A stretch of 64,000 bases of DNA. Source: Pontiellaceae bacterium B12227. GTDB taxonomy: Bacteria; Verrucomicrobiota; Kiritimatiellia; Kiritimatiellales; Pontiellaceae. The stretch covers positions 1-64,000 of the forward strand of contig JAROAZ010000019.1 in the NCBI GenBank assembly GCA_029432775.1, written 5' to 3'. The position numbers were made by a program, and so were the translations under genes. This document shows, one piece after another, positions 25,432-34,357 of the stretch (its first letter is position 1; each line of letters opens with the position of its first letter). The notes under the pieces are model-generated. The model was not told the origin of the DNA. It was given only the letters and a program-made list of their open reading frames with translations, and made no database searches.

Positions 25432-25468
25432 AAGGTTCTGGGCACTCATTGCTCCTGCTCAGAACCTT
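25432..25468 (+). promoter_or_regulatory. 13-bp stem-loop upstream of the large lyase gene
   Basis: AAGGTTCTGGGCA pairs with TGCTCAGAACCTT (one G-T pair) around an 11-base loop, about 50 bases before the GTG start at 25521. No T-run follows, so a leader structure or protein site is more likely than a terminator. Confidence 0.4.
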
Positions 25469-25520
25469 TGGTTGAAGACCTCTTGTTTATTTTAATATCG
25501 GAAGAGGTCAGGGGAGAAAA

Positions 25521-28500
25521 GTGAGAAGAATTGCGACTATCTTGAGTCTGTGCATCGTGTGGCTGTCGAGTCACTCAGCTCGGGCGAATTGGTTCACAAA
25601 TGATTTGACCGATGCGACGAGCGTTGCCGCCTTTTTCAATGAAAACCTTTCTCCTTCTGGAAACGGGGTTTGGAGCTATGCCAGCGATTATGCTCAAGCG
25701 CAGGACGGAACGCTGAACACCGAGCTGCAGGGCGGTGCGGTGATTGATTTCGTGACGACGGACGACGATTCTGCACGCAGTTATCTTGCCACTGAATTCA
25801 GCAACTATGCCGACAGTTCCTGGACGGCGCACATTGCCGTGGAAACGGTGAATGAGGCGCCGAAGAACAAAATATTTTTCGGATTGGGGGCCGGGGACGT
25901 CAACAGCAGCGACTCCTATAAGCCGACGAGCGGGGATCATGTTTATATTTCCTGGCAGTCCGGCAATTCGGGGTCAAAAGTGACGGTGTTCGGCAACAGT
26001 ACAACGATCACGAATACCGGAAAGTGGCAGGGCGATCCGGGCTATGACATTTATATGCACTATGATCATGAAGCGCAGACGATTGAGTTTGAGATCGATA
26101 ACTGGAACGGCGGGCGCTACAGCGATGTGGATATTTCCGTGGGCCCGTTAGCGGTTGATTCTTATCTCAATGATGCGGATAATATGAGCATTTTTTTCGG
26201 CGGCAACGCCACCATGACTTTTCGTGATTTTTATGTTGAGGAAAAGTTTCGGTGCGTGCATCCGGGGATACCGCTGACCGTTGAGGATTTGGATCTCATC
26301 AAGGCAAACCTCAATAACGAGCCCTGGGCAACGGGGTACGCGGATCTTGTAAGCGATTCCCATTCCTCACTGGATTATGAAATGAAAGGGCCGTTCGCCG
26401 AAGTGGGCCGCACCACAAACAGCAGTGCTTGGGAGAACGACATGGGAGCGGTTCATAACCTGGCACTCATGTGGTATTTTACAGAAGATGAAGCGTATGC
26501 GCAGAAAGGCCGCGATATTCTGATCAGCTGGGCCACGAACCATACCGAGTTTCTATCTGGAGAGACCTATTTAACGATGGGCTATAATGCCTGGCTAGTC
26601 TTTGAAGGCGCGGATATCCTGCGTGGCACCTGGCCGGGGTGGACGGTCGAGGACACAGAAACCTGTAAAACCTATTTTGAAAACGTGTGGTGGGATGAGA
26701 CCCATATTGCCCTGCCCGGGCCACTGCGTTCAGCCAATCAGGGTGCATCTCAGTATGCTGCCGCGCTGGGGGTTGCCATCTTTAATGACGACGAAGAAAA
26801 GTTTAACCTGTGTCTCCAGGCGTTTCGTGCGGATCCGTGTGGCGGACTGATGGACAGCCTGCCGAACGGACAGGTGGGCGACACCGGGCGTGATGCGCAT
26901 TCGCAGGGTGAAATTCAGCTGCAGACCTGGGCGGCGGAAGTATTCTGGAAGCAGGGCATCGATGTGTATGCAGAGCATGACAACCGACTGCTGGCGGCGG
27001 GGGAATATTATTCCCGCGTGGCGATGAATTTTGACACGCCGTTTGTTACGGCGGGGACGGTGTATGATATTTATCCCGAACTGAACTCCCTGGCCGCTTC
27101 GAACCACACCTATTTTATCGGCCCCCGCTCGTTCAATATGCTGCAGGGCGCCTATGTGGTTCGCAAGGGCATGAGCGCGCCTTATCTTGAAGAATACCTC
27201 TCCTGTTTTGAGCAGGATGCAGACTCCTTCTGTTATCTGAAACCGGCGGATACATCCACGGCTGCGGTTCCTGCTGCACTGACCGAGCCGGCGGGCGTTG
27301 CTTCGGTAACCAGCCTGAACGGGGTAAATATGGGCAACTGCACGTCCGGCAGTCAGTCCTACAGTTCCGGCACCTGGTCGGTTTCCGGTAGGGGGTCGAG
27401 AATGTACTACAGCTCAGATCCCGACTATCATTTTTCCTATCTGCCGGTGACTGGCGACGCCACAATCATTGCGCAGCTTACCGGTATTTCGGGGGGATCT
27501 TCCACAGATGCCCGCGCCGGACTGGTGTTTACGGAAAGCATCGGCAATAACGACGAAATGGCGGCGGTAGTCGTCACGGCTGAAGATGCCGATGACGAGT
27601 TGCAAACCTGGTATCGCGGCTACTCGGCAAGCAGCCATATGGCAGATAACCATGGAAAACCCAATCAGCCCAAGCCGAGGATGCCTTACTGGCTGAAGAT
27701 TGAACGGATCGATGAACGGATTACGCTTTTCACCTCGCCGGACGGCGCCAGCTGGAGCACGGCCGGTTGCGCGGATTATAACGGCTTGTCGAGCACCGCC
27801 TATTTCGGGCTGGCAGTCAGTTCGGATGAGTACAGCTCAACGGCCACGGCAACGTTCACTGATGTGCGCATCACCGGCGGCGACGGCGGAGAAGCCTCCA
27901 CGGTGCCGGCCGCGCCCTTTGCCATCTATGCCTCTCCGGGCGGCGACCAGGTTCCGCTGCGCTGGCTCGAATCGTTCGAGGCCGACAGCTACAAAATCTG
28001 GCGGAGTAACGTGAGTGGCGGCCCGTACACACTGCTGACACAGGAAGCCGGAACCAGTTTCATCGACACCAACGTGGTTGCCGGCACCCGCTATTTTTAT
28101 GCGGTCAGTGCCGTCAACGCCTATGGTGAAAGTGCCAAGTCGCCGGAAGAGACCTTCCATTACCGGGCGACGTATATTGAGGCTGAAGATTACGATGCCC
28201 AGAGCGGCATCAAATACCCGCTCTCGTGCCAGGACTGGTGCGGCGGATACAAGGTGGGGAATATTTCCAATAACGACTGGTGCCGGTATGACAATATCCA
28301 GATCGCAGCCGACAGCGTATTCCGCGCGCGTGCCACCTCCGGACAAACCAATACGACCGGTCGCATTGATGTGTACCTGGATTCGACGAGCGGAACGCCG
28401 ATCGCCTCGGTGGATGTGCCGTACACCGGAGATTTTAGTCAGAAATGGGGGACGTTCGAGTCTGAGGTTGTCGCGGTTTCGGGCACCCATGATGTTATTC

Positions 28501-29900
28501 TGAAATTTATCGAGACGGGAGGCACCACCGGCAAAGCGCTCTTCGACTTGAACTGGTTCGGATTCATCAGCACCAATGTGGCCCCGGGAAATCTTGCGAT
28601 CGTTGCTGTTTCGCCCACGCAGATCGATCTCAGCTGGAGTCCGGTCGGCAGTGCAACAGAGTATGTCGTGAAACGGTCGCAGGTCAGCGGCGGCCCGTAC
28701 GCTGAAGTGGGGCGGTTTACAACCACCGGCTGTTCCGATGCAGAGCTGGACGCCGGTACAACCTATTACTATGTGGTGAGTGCCCTGATCGACGATCTTG
28801 AAACCATTGATTCCGCGGAAGCGACAGTGGATACCGTTGCGCAACCTGACACGCCGGACATCTTCTATTCAACCCTGGACAGTCATCCATTGGAGATTTC
28901 GCTCCATTGGTCCGCGGTCAGCAACGCGACCGGCTATGTGGTGAGGCGCACAGGGACCAGCGGATCCAATTATCAGATGATCTCTTCGAATGTGACCGAG
29001 CTGATGTATGTGGATTCCGAGATCGAAGCCCACGAAACGTATTATTATACCGTGTCCGCAGTGAATGAAATGGTGGAAAGTGAGCCGTCCGAAGAAGTAA
29101 CCGGTGTCGGCATCCCGTATGAAATCGTTGGGGATGAATCTTCGTATCTGAGCGAAAAGCCGTGGTTCGATCGGGGGAATCTGTTTGATAATGACATCGC
29201 TGAATATTTTGATTCGCGCTCCCCGTATGGCGGCTGGATCGGCCTCGACTTTGGTGAAGAACGGCAGGTGCAGCAAATCGACTATGTGCTCAGGAACTGG
29301 AATCCGTATGCCTATCGAAACTGCACCAACTCCACCTTTGAAGGGGCGAACAGTCCTGACTTTTCCGATGCGGTTGTGCTCCACACCATCCTGCCGGATG
29401 TACAGACCTGGCCAACCGTTAATTCGATATCCGTGACCAATACATCTGGTTTCCGCTATGTGCGTCTCAAGGCGCGCTCCGATAAACCGCTCTTCTCGTT
29501 TGCCGAAGTCGACTTCGTCACCGTCAGCGCCGCTCCCACGGTCACTGCCAACGGAACTCCGGTCACGTGGCTGGAAATCTACGAGCTGCTGGAAGCGGAT
29601 GATGATCTGGACAGCGACGGCGACGGTCTGCTGACCTGGCAGGAATATCTGGCCGGAACCAACCCAACCAACGACGGGTCCGTGCTGAAGGTGAATTCTG
29701 TAGAGGAGGGCGGCACCGGAATGGTGGTATCCTGGCAGTCCGTGGCCGGAAAAAGCTACAGCATCATCACCAATGGTAGCCTGAGTGCTCCGAACAAAGG
29801 CACGGCAGTGTCCGGTATTGTTGGGAAGGACGGCGAAACCTCGCACACCACCACGGTCAATAACGCGGAGGCCATGTTCTTTGAAGTTGGTGTCGAATAA
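25521..29900 (+). CDS. Giant secreted alginate-lyase-like multidomain protein
   Basis: A 1459-residue protein from GTG 25521, preceded by AGGGGAGA, with a signal peptide ending near SARA. Rough order: LamG-like beta-sandwich (25-245); alginate-lyase-type alpha/alpha toroid (253-575; HNLALMWYFTEDEAYAQKG, RSANQGASQYAAALG, GRDAHSQGEIQLQTWA); concanavalin-like domain (600-787); FN3 (793-884); CBM6-like (884-1014; IEAEDYD, LFDLNWFGF); two FN3 (1020-1197); discoidin (1200-1335); Asp-rich calcium-type motif (DLDSDGDGLLTWQEY, ~1360); tail ending FFEVGVE. The toroid, with Asn, Arg and His in these motifs, suggests beta-eliminative cleavage of a uronate polysaccharide. The ends match the protein at 19391. 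No dispersed palindrome occurs in its 4.4 kb, unlike many neighbours. Confidence 0.8.
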   Translation: MRRIATILSLCIVWLSSHSARANWFTNDLTDATSVAAFFNENLSPSGNGVWSYASDYAQAQDGTLNTELQGGAVIDFVTTDDDSARSYLATEFSNYADSSWTAHIAVETVNEAPKNKIFFGLGAGDVNSSDSYKPTSGDHVYISWQSGNSGSKVTVFGNSTTITNTGKWQGDPGYDIYMHYDHEAQTIEFEIDNWNGGRYSDVDISVGPLAVDSYLNDADNMSIFFGGNATMTFRDFYVEEKFRCVHPGIPLTVEDLDLIKANLNNEPWATGYADLVSDSHSSLDYEMKGPFAEVGRTTNSSAWENDMGAVHNLALMWYFTEDEAYAQKGRDILISWATNHTEFLSGETYLTMGYNAWLVFEGADILRGTWPGWTVEDTETCKTYFENVWWDETHIALPGPLRSANQGASQYAAALGVAIFNDDEEKFNLCLQAFRADPCGGLMDSLPNGQVGDTGRDAHSQGEIQLQTWAAEVFWKQGIDVYAEHDNRLLAAGEYYSRVAMNFDTPFVTAGTVYDIYPELNSLAASNHTYFIGPRSFNMLQGAYVVRKGMSAPYLEEYLSCFEQDADSFCYLKPADTSTAAVPAALTEPAGVASVTSLNGVNMGNCTSGSQSYSSGTWSVSGRGSRMYYSSDPDYHFSYLPVTGDATIIAQLTGISGGSSTDARAGLVFTESIGNNDEMAAVVVTAEDADDELQTWYRGYSASSHMADNHGKPNQPKPRMPYWLKIERIDERITLFTSPDGASWSTAGCADYNGLSSTAYFGLAVSSDEYSSTATATFTDVRITGGDGGEASTVPAAPFAIYASPGGDQVPLRWLESFEADSYKIWRSNVSGGPYTLLTQEAGTSFIDTNVVAGTRYFYAVSAVNAYGESAKSPEETFHYRATYIEAEDYDAQSGIKYPLSCQDWCGGYKVGNISNNDWCRYDNIQIAADSVFRARATSGQTNTTGRIDVYLDSTSGTPIASVDVPYTGDFSQKWGTFESEVVAVSGTHDVILKFIETGGTTGKALFDLNWFGFISTNVAPGNLAIVAVSPTQIDLSWSPVGSATEYVVKRSQVSGGPYAEVGRFTTTGCSDAELDAGTTYYYVVSALIDDLETIDSAEATVDTVAQPDTPDIFYSTLDSHPLEISLHWSAVSNATGYVVRRTGTSGSNYQMISSNVTELMYVDSEIEAHETYYYTVSAVNEMVESEPSEEVTGVGIPYEIVGDESSYLSEKPWFDRGNLFDNDIAEYFDSRSPYGGWIGLDFGEERQVQQIDYVLRNWNPYAYRNCTNSTFEGANSPDFSDAVVLHTILPDVQTWPTVNSISVTNTSGFRYVRLKARSDKPLFSFAEVDFVTVSAAPTVTANGTPVTWLEIYELLEADDDLDSDGDGLLTWQEYLAGTNPTNDGSVLKVNSVEEGGTGMVVSWQSVAGKSYSIITNGSLSAPNKGTAVSGIVGKDGETSHTTTVNNAEAMFFEVGVE

Positions 29901-29914
29901 TCTCATCTCCTCAG

Positions 29915-29945
29915 CGGTGGCGGCCTCTGGGCCGCCGCCGTTTTT
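29915..29945 (+). terminator. Strong Rho-independent terminator
   Basis: An 11-bp GC-rich stem (CGGTGGCGGCC / GGCCGCCGCCG, one G-T pair), TCTG loop, then TTTTT, 14 bases after the lyase stop. The T-run is also the left flank of the palindrome at 29944. Confidence 0.88.
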
Positions 29946-29958
29946 CCAATCATTGGAA
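29944..29958. repeat. TTCCAA-N3-TTGGAA palindrome, copy 5 (intergenic)
   Basis: Perfect arms around TCA, extended by flanking TTT/AAA to a 21-bp near-perfect palindrome. It is the only perfect copy outside a gene and overlaps a terminator T-run. Confidence 0.88.
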
Positions 29959-30001
29959 AAACGAAGGTTGACAGATGAGAAGGTTGAGTAAGGATAGGCG
30001 A

Positions 30002-31432
30002 ATGAGAACATTGAACAAGTTGTTGGGATTGATTGCGGTGGGCTTTGTCTGCGGGCAGTTTTCGGTTGCCGGGGCCACAGGCGCGCGGAAGCTGCCGAAT
30101 GTAATTTTTGTGCTGACCGATGATATGTCCTGGGGCGAGCTGGGGATGAGCGGCAACACCATCATTAAGACGCCTCACTTGGACAAGCTGGCAAGCCAGA
30201 GCCTTCGGTTCACCAATTTTAATGCCGCGCCCACCTGTGCGCCCACACGAGCGCAACTCATGAGCGGAAAGCATGAGTTTTCGGTTGGAGTGACCCATAC
30301 GATTTTGGACCGCGAAAATTTGCGCGATGACATCACGCTGTTACCGGAAATTCTCAAGCGAGGTGGCTATCAGACCGGAATGTTCGGGAAGTGGCATCTT
30401 TCCTCGCCGAAGCATAAAACCGGTTTGACTGGAAAACCGCTGGCGCCCTATGAGCGTGGTTTTGATACAGCGATCTATACCTATAATCAGTTATCCCCCC
30501 GGTTCGATCCCAAGCTGTCGCATAATGGTGTTGAGAGCATCTATTCCGGCTACTGCGGGGATGTCGTGTTTGATGAGGGGATGAAATGGATGGATTCCTG
30601 TTCGGACGATCAGCCATTTTTTGCGTATCTCGCCACCAGTATTCCGCATGTTCCGTTAGCCGCTCCTCAGCGCCTGATCGATCTCTATGCCGATGCGCCC
30701 TTGAGCGGAAAAGAAAAAACCTACTATGCCATGATTTCAGCCGTGGATGAAAACATGGGCCGGCTCATGGAGTGGATGAAGAACCGAACCGACTCCCGCG
30801 AAACCATCCTTATTTTTATGACCGATAATGGCCACGCTATTTCCGGCCCAAAAGGTGCAGGGATCAATCTTGATGGAACGTTGAAGGAAAACGCCTTATA
30901 CAATGCGGGGTTCCGCGGCGGAAAAACGCAGTCCTGGCGCGGTTCAACCTGTGTGCCGTTTTTGATTCAATGGCCCGGGATCACGCAACCGAACACGGAA
31001 AATAATACGCTGGCCAGTGCCATGGATATCCTGCCGACCTTTGCAGAGCTGAGCGATGTGAATATTCAGGATCTCAACGTGCAGGGCATGAGCCTGTTGC
31101 CGGACATCCAAGGCAAACCGTCCAGAATTCCTGAAAGTCGTTTGCTGTTTACTCATGTGGGTCGCTGGAAGCGCAGCGATGAGTTGGAGAGCAGTAAGTT
31201 TGTCTACGCCTCGGTATTTAATCAGCGCTACCGACTGGTTTGGGGCAAGGATGGACAGCGAGCGTTGTATGACTATGCAAATGACCGCGATGAGTCGAAC
31301 GATGTGTCTGCAGAACACCCGGAAGTTGTGCAGCATCTTGCACGCGAATTTGACCAATGGTGGGAAGATGTTCAGCAGGGCATGGTCAACGATTTGGAAC
31401 AGATCCGAACGGGTAACATTAAGCATCGGTAA
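30002..31432 (+). CDS. Secreted type I sulfatase
   Basis: ATG 30002 follows AAGGA by eight bases and gives MRTLNKLLGLIAVGFVCGQFSVAGA as signal peptide; ATG 29975 is an alternative. The 476-residue enzyme shows TDDMSWGE (metal site), CAPTR with formylglycine Cys ~79, GKWHLS and TDNGHA. Its length is normal and no binding module is attached. It should desulfate an oligosaccharide or polysaccharide in the periplasm or outside. A strong terminator lies just upstream, so it likely begins a new transcript that continues into the esterase, rhamnosidase and next sulfatase. Its stop is followed in the same frame by another open stretch (31433-31609), described separately. Confidence 0.9.
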   Translation: MRTLNKLLGLIAVGFVCGQFSVAGATGARKLPNVIFVLTDDMSWGELGMSGNTIIKTPHLDKLASQSLRFTNFNAAPTCAPTRAQLMSGKHEFSVGVTHTILDRENLRDDITLLPEILKRGGYQTGMFGKWHLSSPKHKTGLTGKPLAPYERGFDTAIYTYNQLSPRFDPKLSHNGVESIYSGYCGDVVFDEGMKWMDSCSDDQPFFAYLATSIPHVPLAAPQRLIDLYADAPLSGKEKTYYAMISAVDENMGRLMEWMKNRTDSRETILIFMTDNGHAISGPKGAGINLDGTLKENALYNAGFRGGKTQSWRGSTCVPFLIQWPGITQPNTENNTLASAMDILPTFAELSDVNIQDLNVQGMSLLPDIQGKPSRIPESRLLFTHVGRWKRSDELESSKFVYASVFNQRYRLVWGKDGQRALYDYANDRDESNDVSAEHPEVVQHLAREFDQWWEDVQQGMVNDLEQIRTGNIKHR

Positions 31433-31609
31433 TTGATTGAAAAAGTGGTAGAAGAATTTCGCCGGTCGTTGGGTGACGGCCGGTTGGGTCGTGTTGGTGA
31501 CGAGGTGCGCTTATGCAGTAATCCCCGGCCGCTGACAGAATACGATAAAGATCATCCCTATATGATCGCATACTATGATTTGGCCGATATGCCAACCATG
31601 TGGGGCTGA
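31433..31609 (+). pseudogene. 58-codon coding remnant after the sulfatase
   Basis: Directly after the sulfatase TAA, the same frame stays open for 58 codons: IEKVVEEFRRSLGDG, then RPLTEYDKDHPYMIAYYDL, ending DMPTMWG. It has no ATG start, but the composition is protein-like. It is probably the C-terminal end of a lost gene; read-through of the sulfatase stop is a less likely alternative. I recognise no family. Confidence 0.4.
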
Positions 31610-31633
31610 CAGGAAAAGCTGGGTTTATTAGAG

Positions 31634-32491
31634 ATGAATACGTTTATGAAGTATGTATGGCTGGCGGTGATGTGCCCCGTATTGGCATTCGGTTCCGGAA
31701 TGAAGCCGGATCGTGAGGTCGTCTATAAAGAGATCGACGGCATTAAACTGAAGATGCAGGTCTTCGAGCCGGAAGGTTTCCAGGCATCGGACAAACGTCC
31801 GGCGATCGTCTTCTTTTTCGGGGGCGGTTGGGAGACCGGAAACCCGAAACAGTTTTATCAGCAGGCGCGCGCCTTCGCGGATCAGGGACTCATTTGTTTT
31901 TCGGCCGACTATCGGATCAAGAGCCGGAACCAAACCACTCCATTTGAATCGGTGAAGGATGCCAAGACGGCCGTACGGTATCTCCGTGCTCATGCCGCGG
32001 AGCTGGGCGTGGATCCAAATCGTATTGTTGCCGCAGGAGGTTCAGCCGGAGGCCATATAGCCGGCGCGACGGGGGTCATCCAGGGCATGGAAGAAGAATC
32101 CGATGATCTGGCCGTCAGTTCAGTTCCGAATCTCATGATTCTCTACAACCCAGTGCTCGATACCACCGATAAAGGTTTTGGCTCAGATCGTATCCCTCTT
32201 GAGAAACAGACGGAGATCTCGCTCTGTCATCAGGTTTCAAAAGGCGATGCGCCGACGCTCTTGTTCCATGGTACGGACGACACGACCGTGCCCTACGAAA
32301 ATGCGGAACGATTTGTCCGGCTCATGAAAGAGGAGGGCAATGAATGTGTGCTTATTCCATTCGAGGGAAAAGGCCACGGCTTTTTCAATGGATCATTCTT
32401 CCGCAAACGCAATGGCGATGATGCGTTCAATAAAACGATGCTGCACAGCATCGAATTTCTCACGAAGTATGGCTATATAACTGCAAACTAA
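31634..32491 (+). CDS. Secreted alpha/beta-hydrolase esterase
   Basis: A 285-residue enzyme with a short signal peptide (MKYVWLAVMCPVLAFG within the first 20 residues). Features: oxyanion region FFFGGGWETG, nucleophile Ser137 in GGSAGG, acid region HGTDDTTVPYENAE and His in GKGHGF. These place it with carbohydrate esterases of the BD-FAE/acetyl-xylan-esterase-like group. It probably removes acetyl or other ester substituents so that glycosidases and sulfatases can act. The start has no strong Shine-Dalgarno. The next gene begins 14 bases downstream, consistent with one operon. A second enzyme of this type is at 37020. Confidence 0.85.
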   Translation: MNTFMKYVWLAVMCPVLAFGSGMKPDREVVYKEIDGIKLKMQVFEPEGFQASDKRPAIVFFFGGGWETGNPKQFYQQARAFADQGLICFSADYRIKSRNQTTPFESVKDAKTAVRYLRAHAAELGVDPNRIVAAGGSAGGHIAGATGVIQGMEEESDDLAVSSVPNLMILYNPVLDTTDKGFGSDRIPLEKQTEISLCHQVSKGDAPTLLFHGTDDTTVPYENAERFVRLMKEEGNECVLIPFEGKGHGFFNGSFFRKRNGDDAFNKTMLHSIEFLTKYGYITAN

Positions 32492-32505
32492 GCGAAGGAA
32501 AGCAC

Positions 32506-34257
32506 ATGAGGCTTCGGGTTCTTGCTGGTGTTATCGGATTGGTTATGGGATCGCAGGCGGCGCCGGTGAAGCTGTTTCAGGAAAAGCCGGAACAGATCAC
32601 CGAGGTGGAGCCGGGCATTTATCTGGTTGATTTCGGGCGTGTGGCATTTGGCAATGCAGAGCTTTTTCCAACCATTGGAAAAGCCGGCGGCGAGGTGACA
32701 GTTCATTTCGGTGAGGATCTGGTCGACGGCCGGGTCAACCGCAAGCCGCCGGGGACCGTTCGCTACAGCAAGGCAACGGTAAACCTTGACGGGGACACGT
32801 TTCTTTTTATTGCTGCTCCGCCAGCAGACAAGCGGAATACCATGGTTAAGCGGAATGCCGTGCTGACGCCGAAGGAGTGGGGCGTGATTACCCCGTTCCG
32901 ATGGTTGGAAGTCGAGGGCTGGCCGGGCAGGTTGAAGCCGGACCATATCACGCGGCGCTCGGCTTTTCTGGAAGTCTGGGATGACGGCGCAGCGAGTTTC
33001 CAATGTTCGGAAGAAATGCTGAACCAAATCTGGGAGCTGTGCCGTTATTCGATCAAGGCTACAACCTTTGCCGGGGTCTATGTGGACGGCGACCGCGAGC
33101 GCATTCCGTACGAGGCCGATGCCTACATCAACCAGCTGTGCCACTACTATACCGATCATGATGTTCAGATCGCGCGCGATACATTTGATTATCTGATGAA
33201 ACATCCCACCTGGCCGACGGAGTGGGGATCGCACATGGTTTTCATGGCCTATGCCGACTGGAGGCACACGGGCGATAAGGACTGGCTGGCTGATCGGTAT
33301 GAATCACTGAAAAGTAAGCTGTTGCTTGATCGAGTAGCCGAAGATGGTTTGGTGCGAAGTAGCCCCCGGCAGATCAAAAAAGGCGATCTCGTAGACTGGC
33401 CGAAGACCGAGCGAGATGGTTTCGTATTCACGGAAACTAATACGGTGGTGAATGCATTTTATATCCGAAGTCTGGTTCTGATGGATACATTAGCGAAGGC
33501 GGTTGGAAATCGTGATGATTCTCGGCACTGGCGCTCGATACTTGTTGCAAGCATTCCAGCTTTCAAAGAGCAATTATTTAATATTGATAGCGGGTTTTAT
33601 GTAGATGGCAAAGGAACAGATCACAGTTCGGCGCATGCCAACCTGTTTCCATTGGCCTTTGGATTGGTTCCAACAGAAAACCGGAAGCTGATGGCTGAAT
33701 GGCTTTCAGAGCGCGGTATGGCCTGCTCGGTGTATGCGGCGCAATACTTAATGGAAGCGCTGTTTGAAAACGGGCAGGCCGAGGCGGCGGTTCAGCTGAT
33801 GCTGGCCGATGGCGACCGCAGCTGGCGGCATATGGTGGAGTCGGGCGCGACGATCACATGGGAAGCATGGGACTTGAAATATAAGCCGAATCAGGATTGG
33901 AATCATGCATGGGGCGCTGCGCCGGCCAACCTGTTGCCACGCTACGTTCTCGGAGTGGAGGCCTTTGAGCCGGGCTGGAAAACTGCGCGCGTTAAACCCT
34001 ATCCATCGGGGCTGAAATTTGCCAAGGGCAAAGTCCCGACGCCGCGCGGGGCAATTGAAGTCGATTGGATGCATGAGGACGAATTTACGATTTCCATCAA
34101 GGCGCCGGAGGGCATGAAGCTGCGGCTGGAACTTCCAATGGTTGGAAAAACGGCCGGCGTTTTTTCCAATGGTCGGAAAATCAAAGCTGAGCAGGTCGGG
34201 GCGCGCTGGGTGTTCGAAACCACTGCATCCGGAACAACCACCTTTACGGTTCGGTAG
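32506..34257 (+). CDS. GH78-like alpha-L-rhamnosidase
   Basis: A 583-residue secreted enzyme (signal peptide MRLRVLAGVIGLVMGSQA; GAAGGA upstream). An N-terminal beta domain is followed by an (alpha/alpha)6 barrel. DGDRERIPYEAD matches the GH78 acid motif, with Glu198 the likely general acid. TITWEAWD with Glu453 matches the second catalytic Glu position. WNHAWGAAPANLLPRYVLG and the C-terminal beta domain (RPYPSGL-like KPYPSGLKFAKG) are also typical. It is shorter than classical GH78 enzymes, lacking extra N-terminal modules. Expected reaction is inverting hydrolysis of terminal alpha-L-rhamnose, pointing to a rhamnose-containing glycan. Two perfect palindromes are read as FPTIGK (~54) and PMVGK (~545). 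Confidence 0.85.
   Translation: MRLRVLAGVIGLVMGSQAAPVKLFQEKPEQITEVEPGIYLVDFGRVAFGNAELFPTIGKAGGEVTVHFGEDLVDGRVNRKPPGTVRYSKATVNLDGDTFLFIAAPPADKRNTMVKRNAVLTPKEWGVITPFRWLEVEGWPGRLKPDHITRRSAFLEVWDDGAASFQCSEEMLNQIWELCRYSIKATTFAGVYVDGDRERIPYEADAYINQLCHYYTDHDVQIARDTFDYLMKHPTWPTEWGSHMVFMAYADWRHTGDKDWLADRYESLKSKLLLDRVAEDGLVRSSPRQIKKGDLVDWPKTERDGFVFTETNTVVNAFYIRSLVLMDTLAKAVGNRDDSRHWRSILVASIPAFKEQLFNIDSGFYVDGKGTDHSSAHANLFPLAFGLVPTENRKLMAEWLSERGMACSVYAAQYLMEALFENGQAEAAVQLMLADGDRSWRHMVESGATITWEAWDLKYKPNQDWNHAWGAAPANLLPRYVLGVEAFEPGWKTARVKPYPSGLKFAKGKVPTPRGAIEVDWMHEDEFTISIKAPEGMKLRLELPMVGKTAGVFSNGRKIKAEQVGARWVFETTASGTTTFTVR
32666..32680. repeat. TTCCAA-N3-TTGGAA palindrome, copy 6
   Basis: Perfect arms around CCA, read as FPTIGK in the rhamnosidase. 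Confidence 0.85.
34133..34147. repeat. TTCCAA-N3-TTGGAA palindrome, copy 7
   Basis: Perfect arms around TGG, read as PMVGK. A one-mismatch copy (TTCCAATGGTCGGAA) follows at 34164-34178, so two lie 16 bases apart. Confidence 0.85.
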
Positions 34258-34357
34258 AGGGGCATTGCAGCCCGCTGTCTGCTGTCGGTCGCAAAGAAGA
34301 TCGTGTTTGAGTTCGGTTCACTGGTATTCCGGGCTGTTTATCTATAAGGTTGGGGTA

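Larger units (their letters stand above)
25130..25520. other. 391-base intergenic region with a gene remnant and two hairpins
   Basis: The left half (25130-25290) is AT-rich with several T-runs and no recognisable gene. The right half holds a 31-codon remnant, a terminator-like hairpin and a 13-bp stem-loop upstream of the 1459-residue protein gene. Confidence 0.6.
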
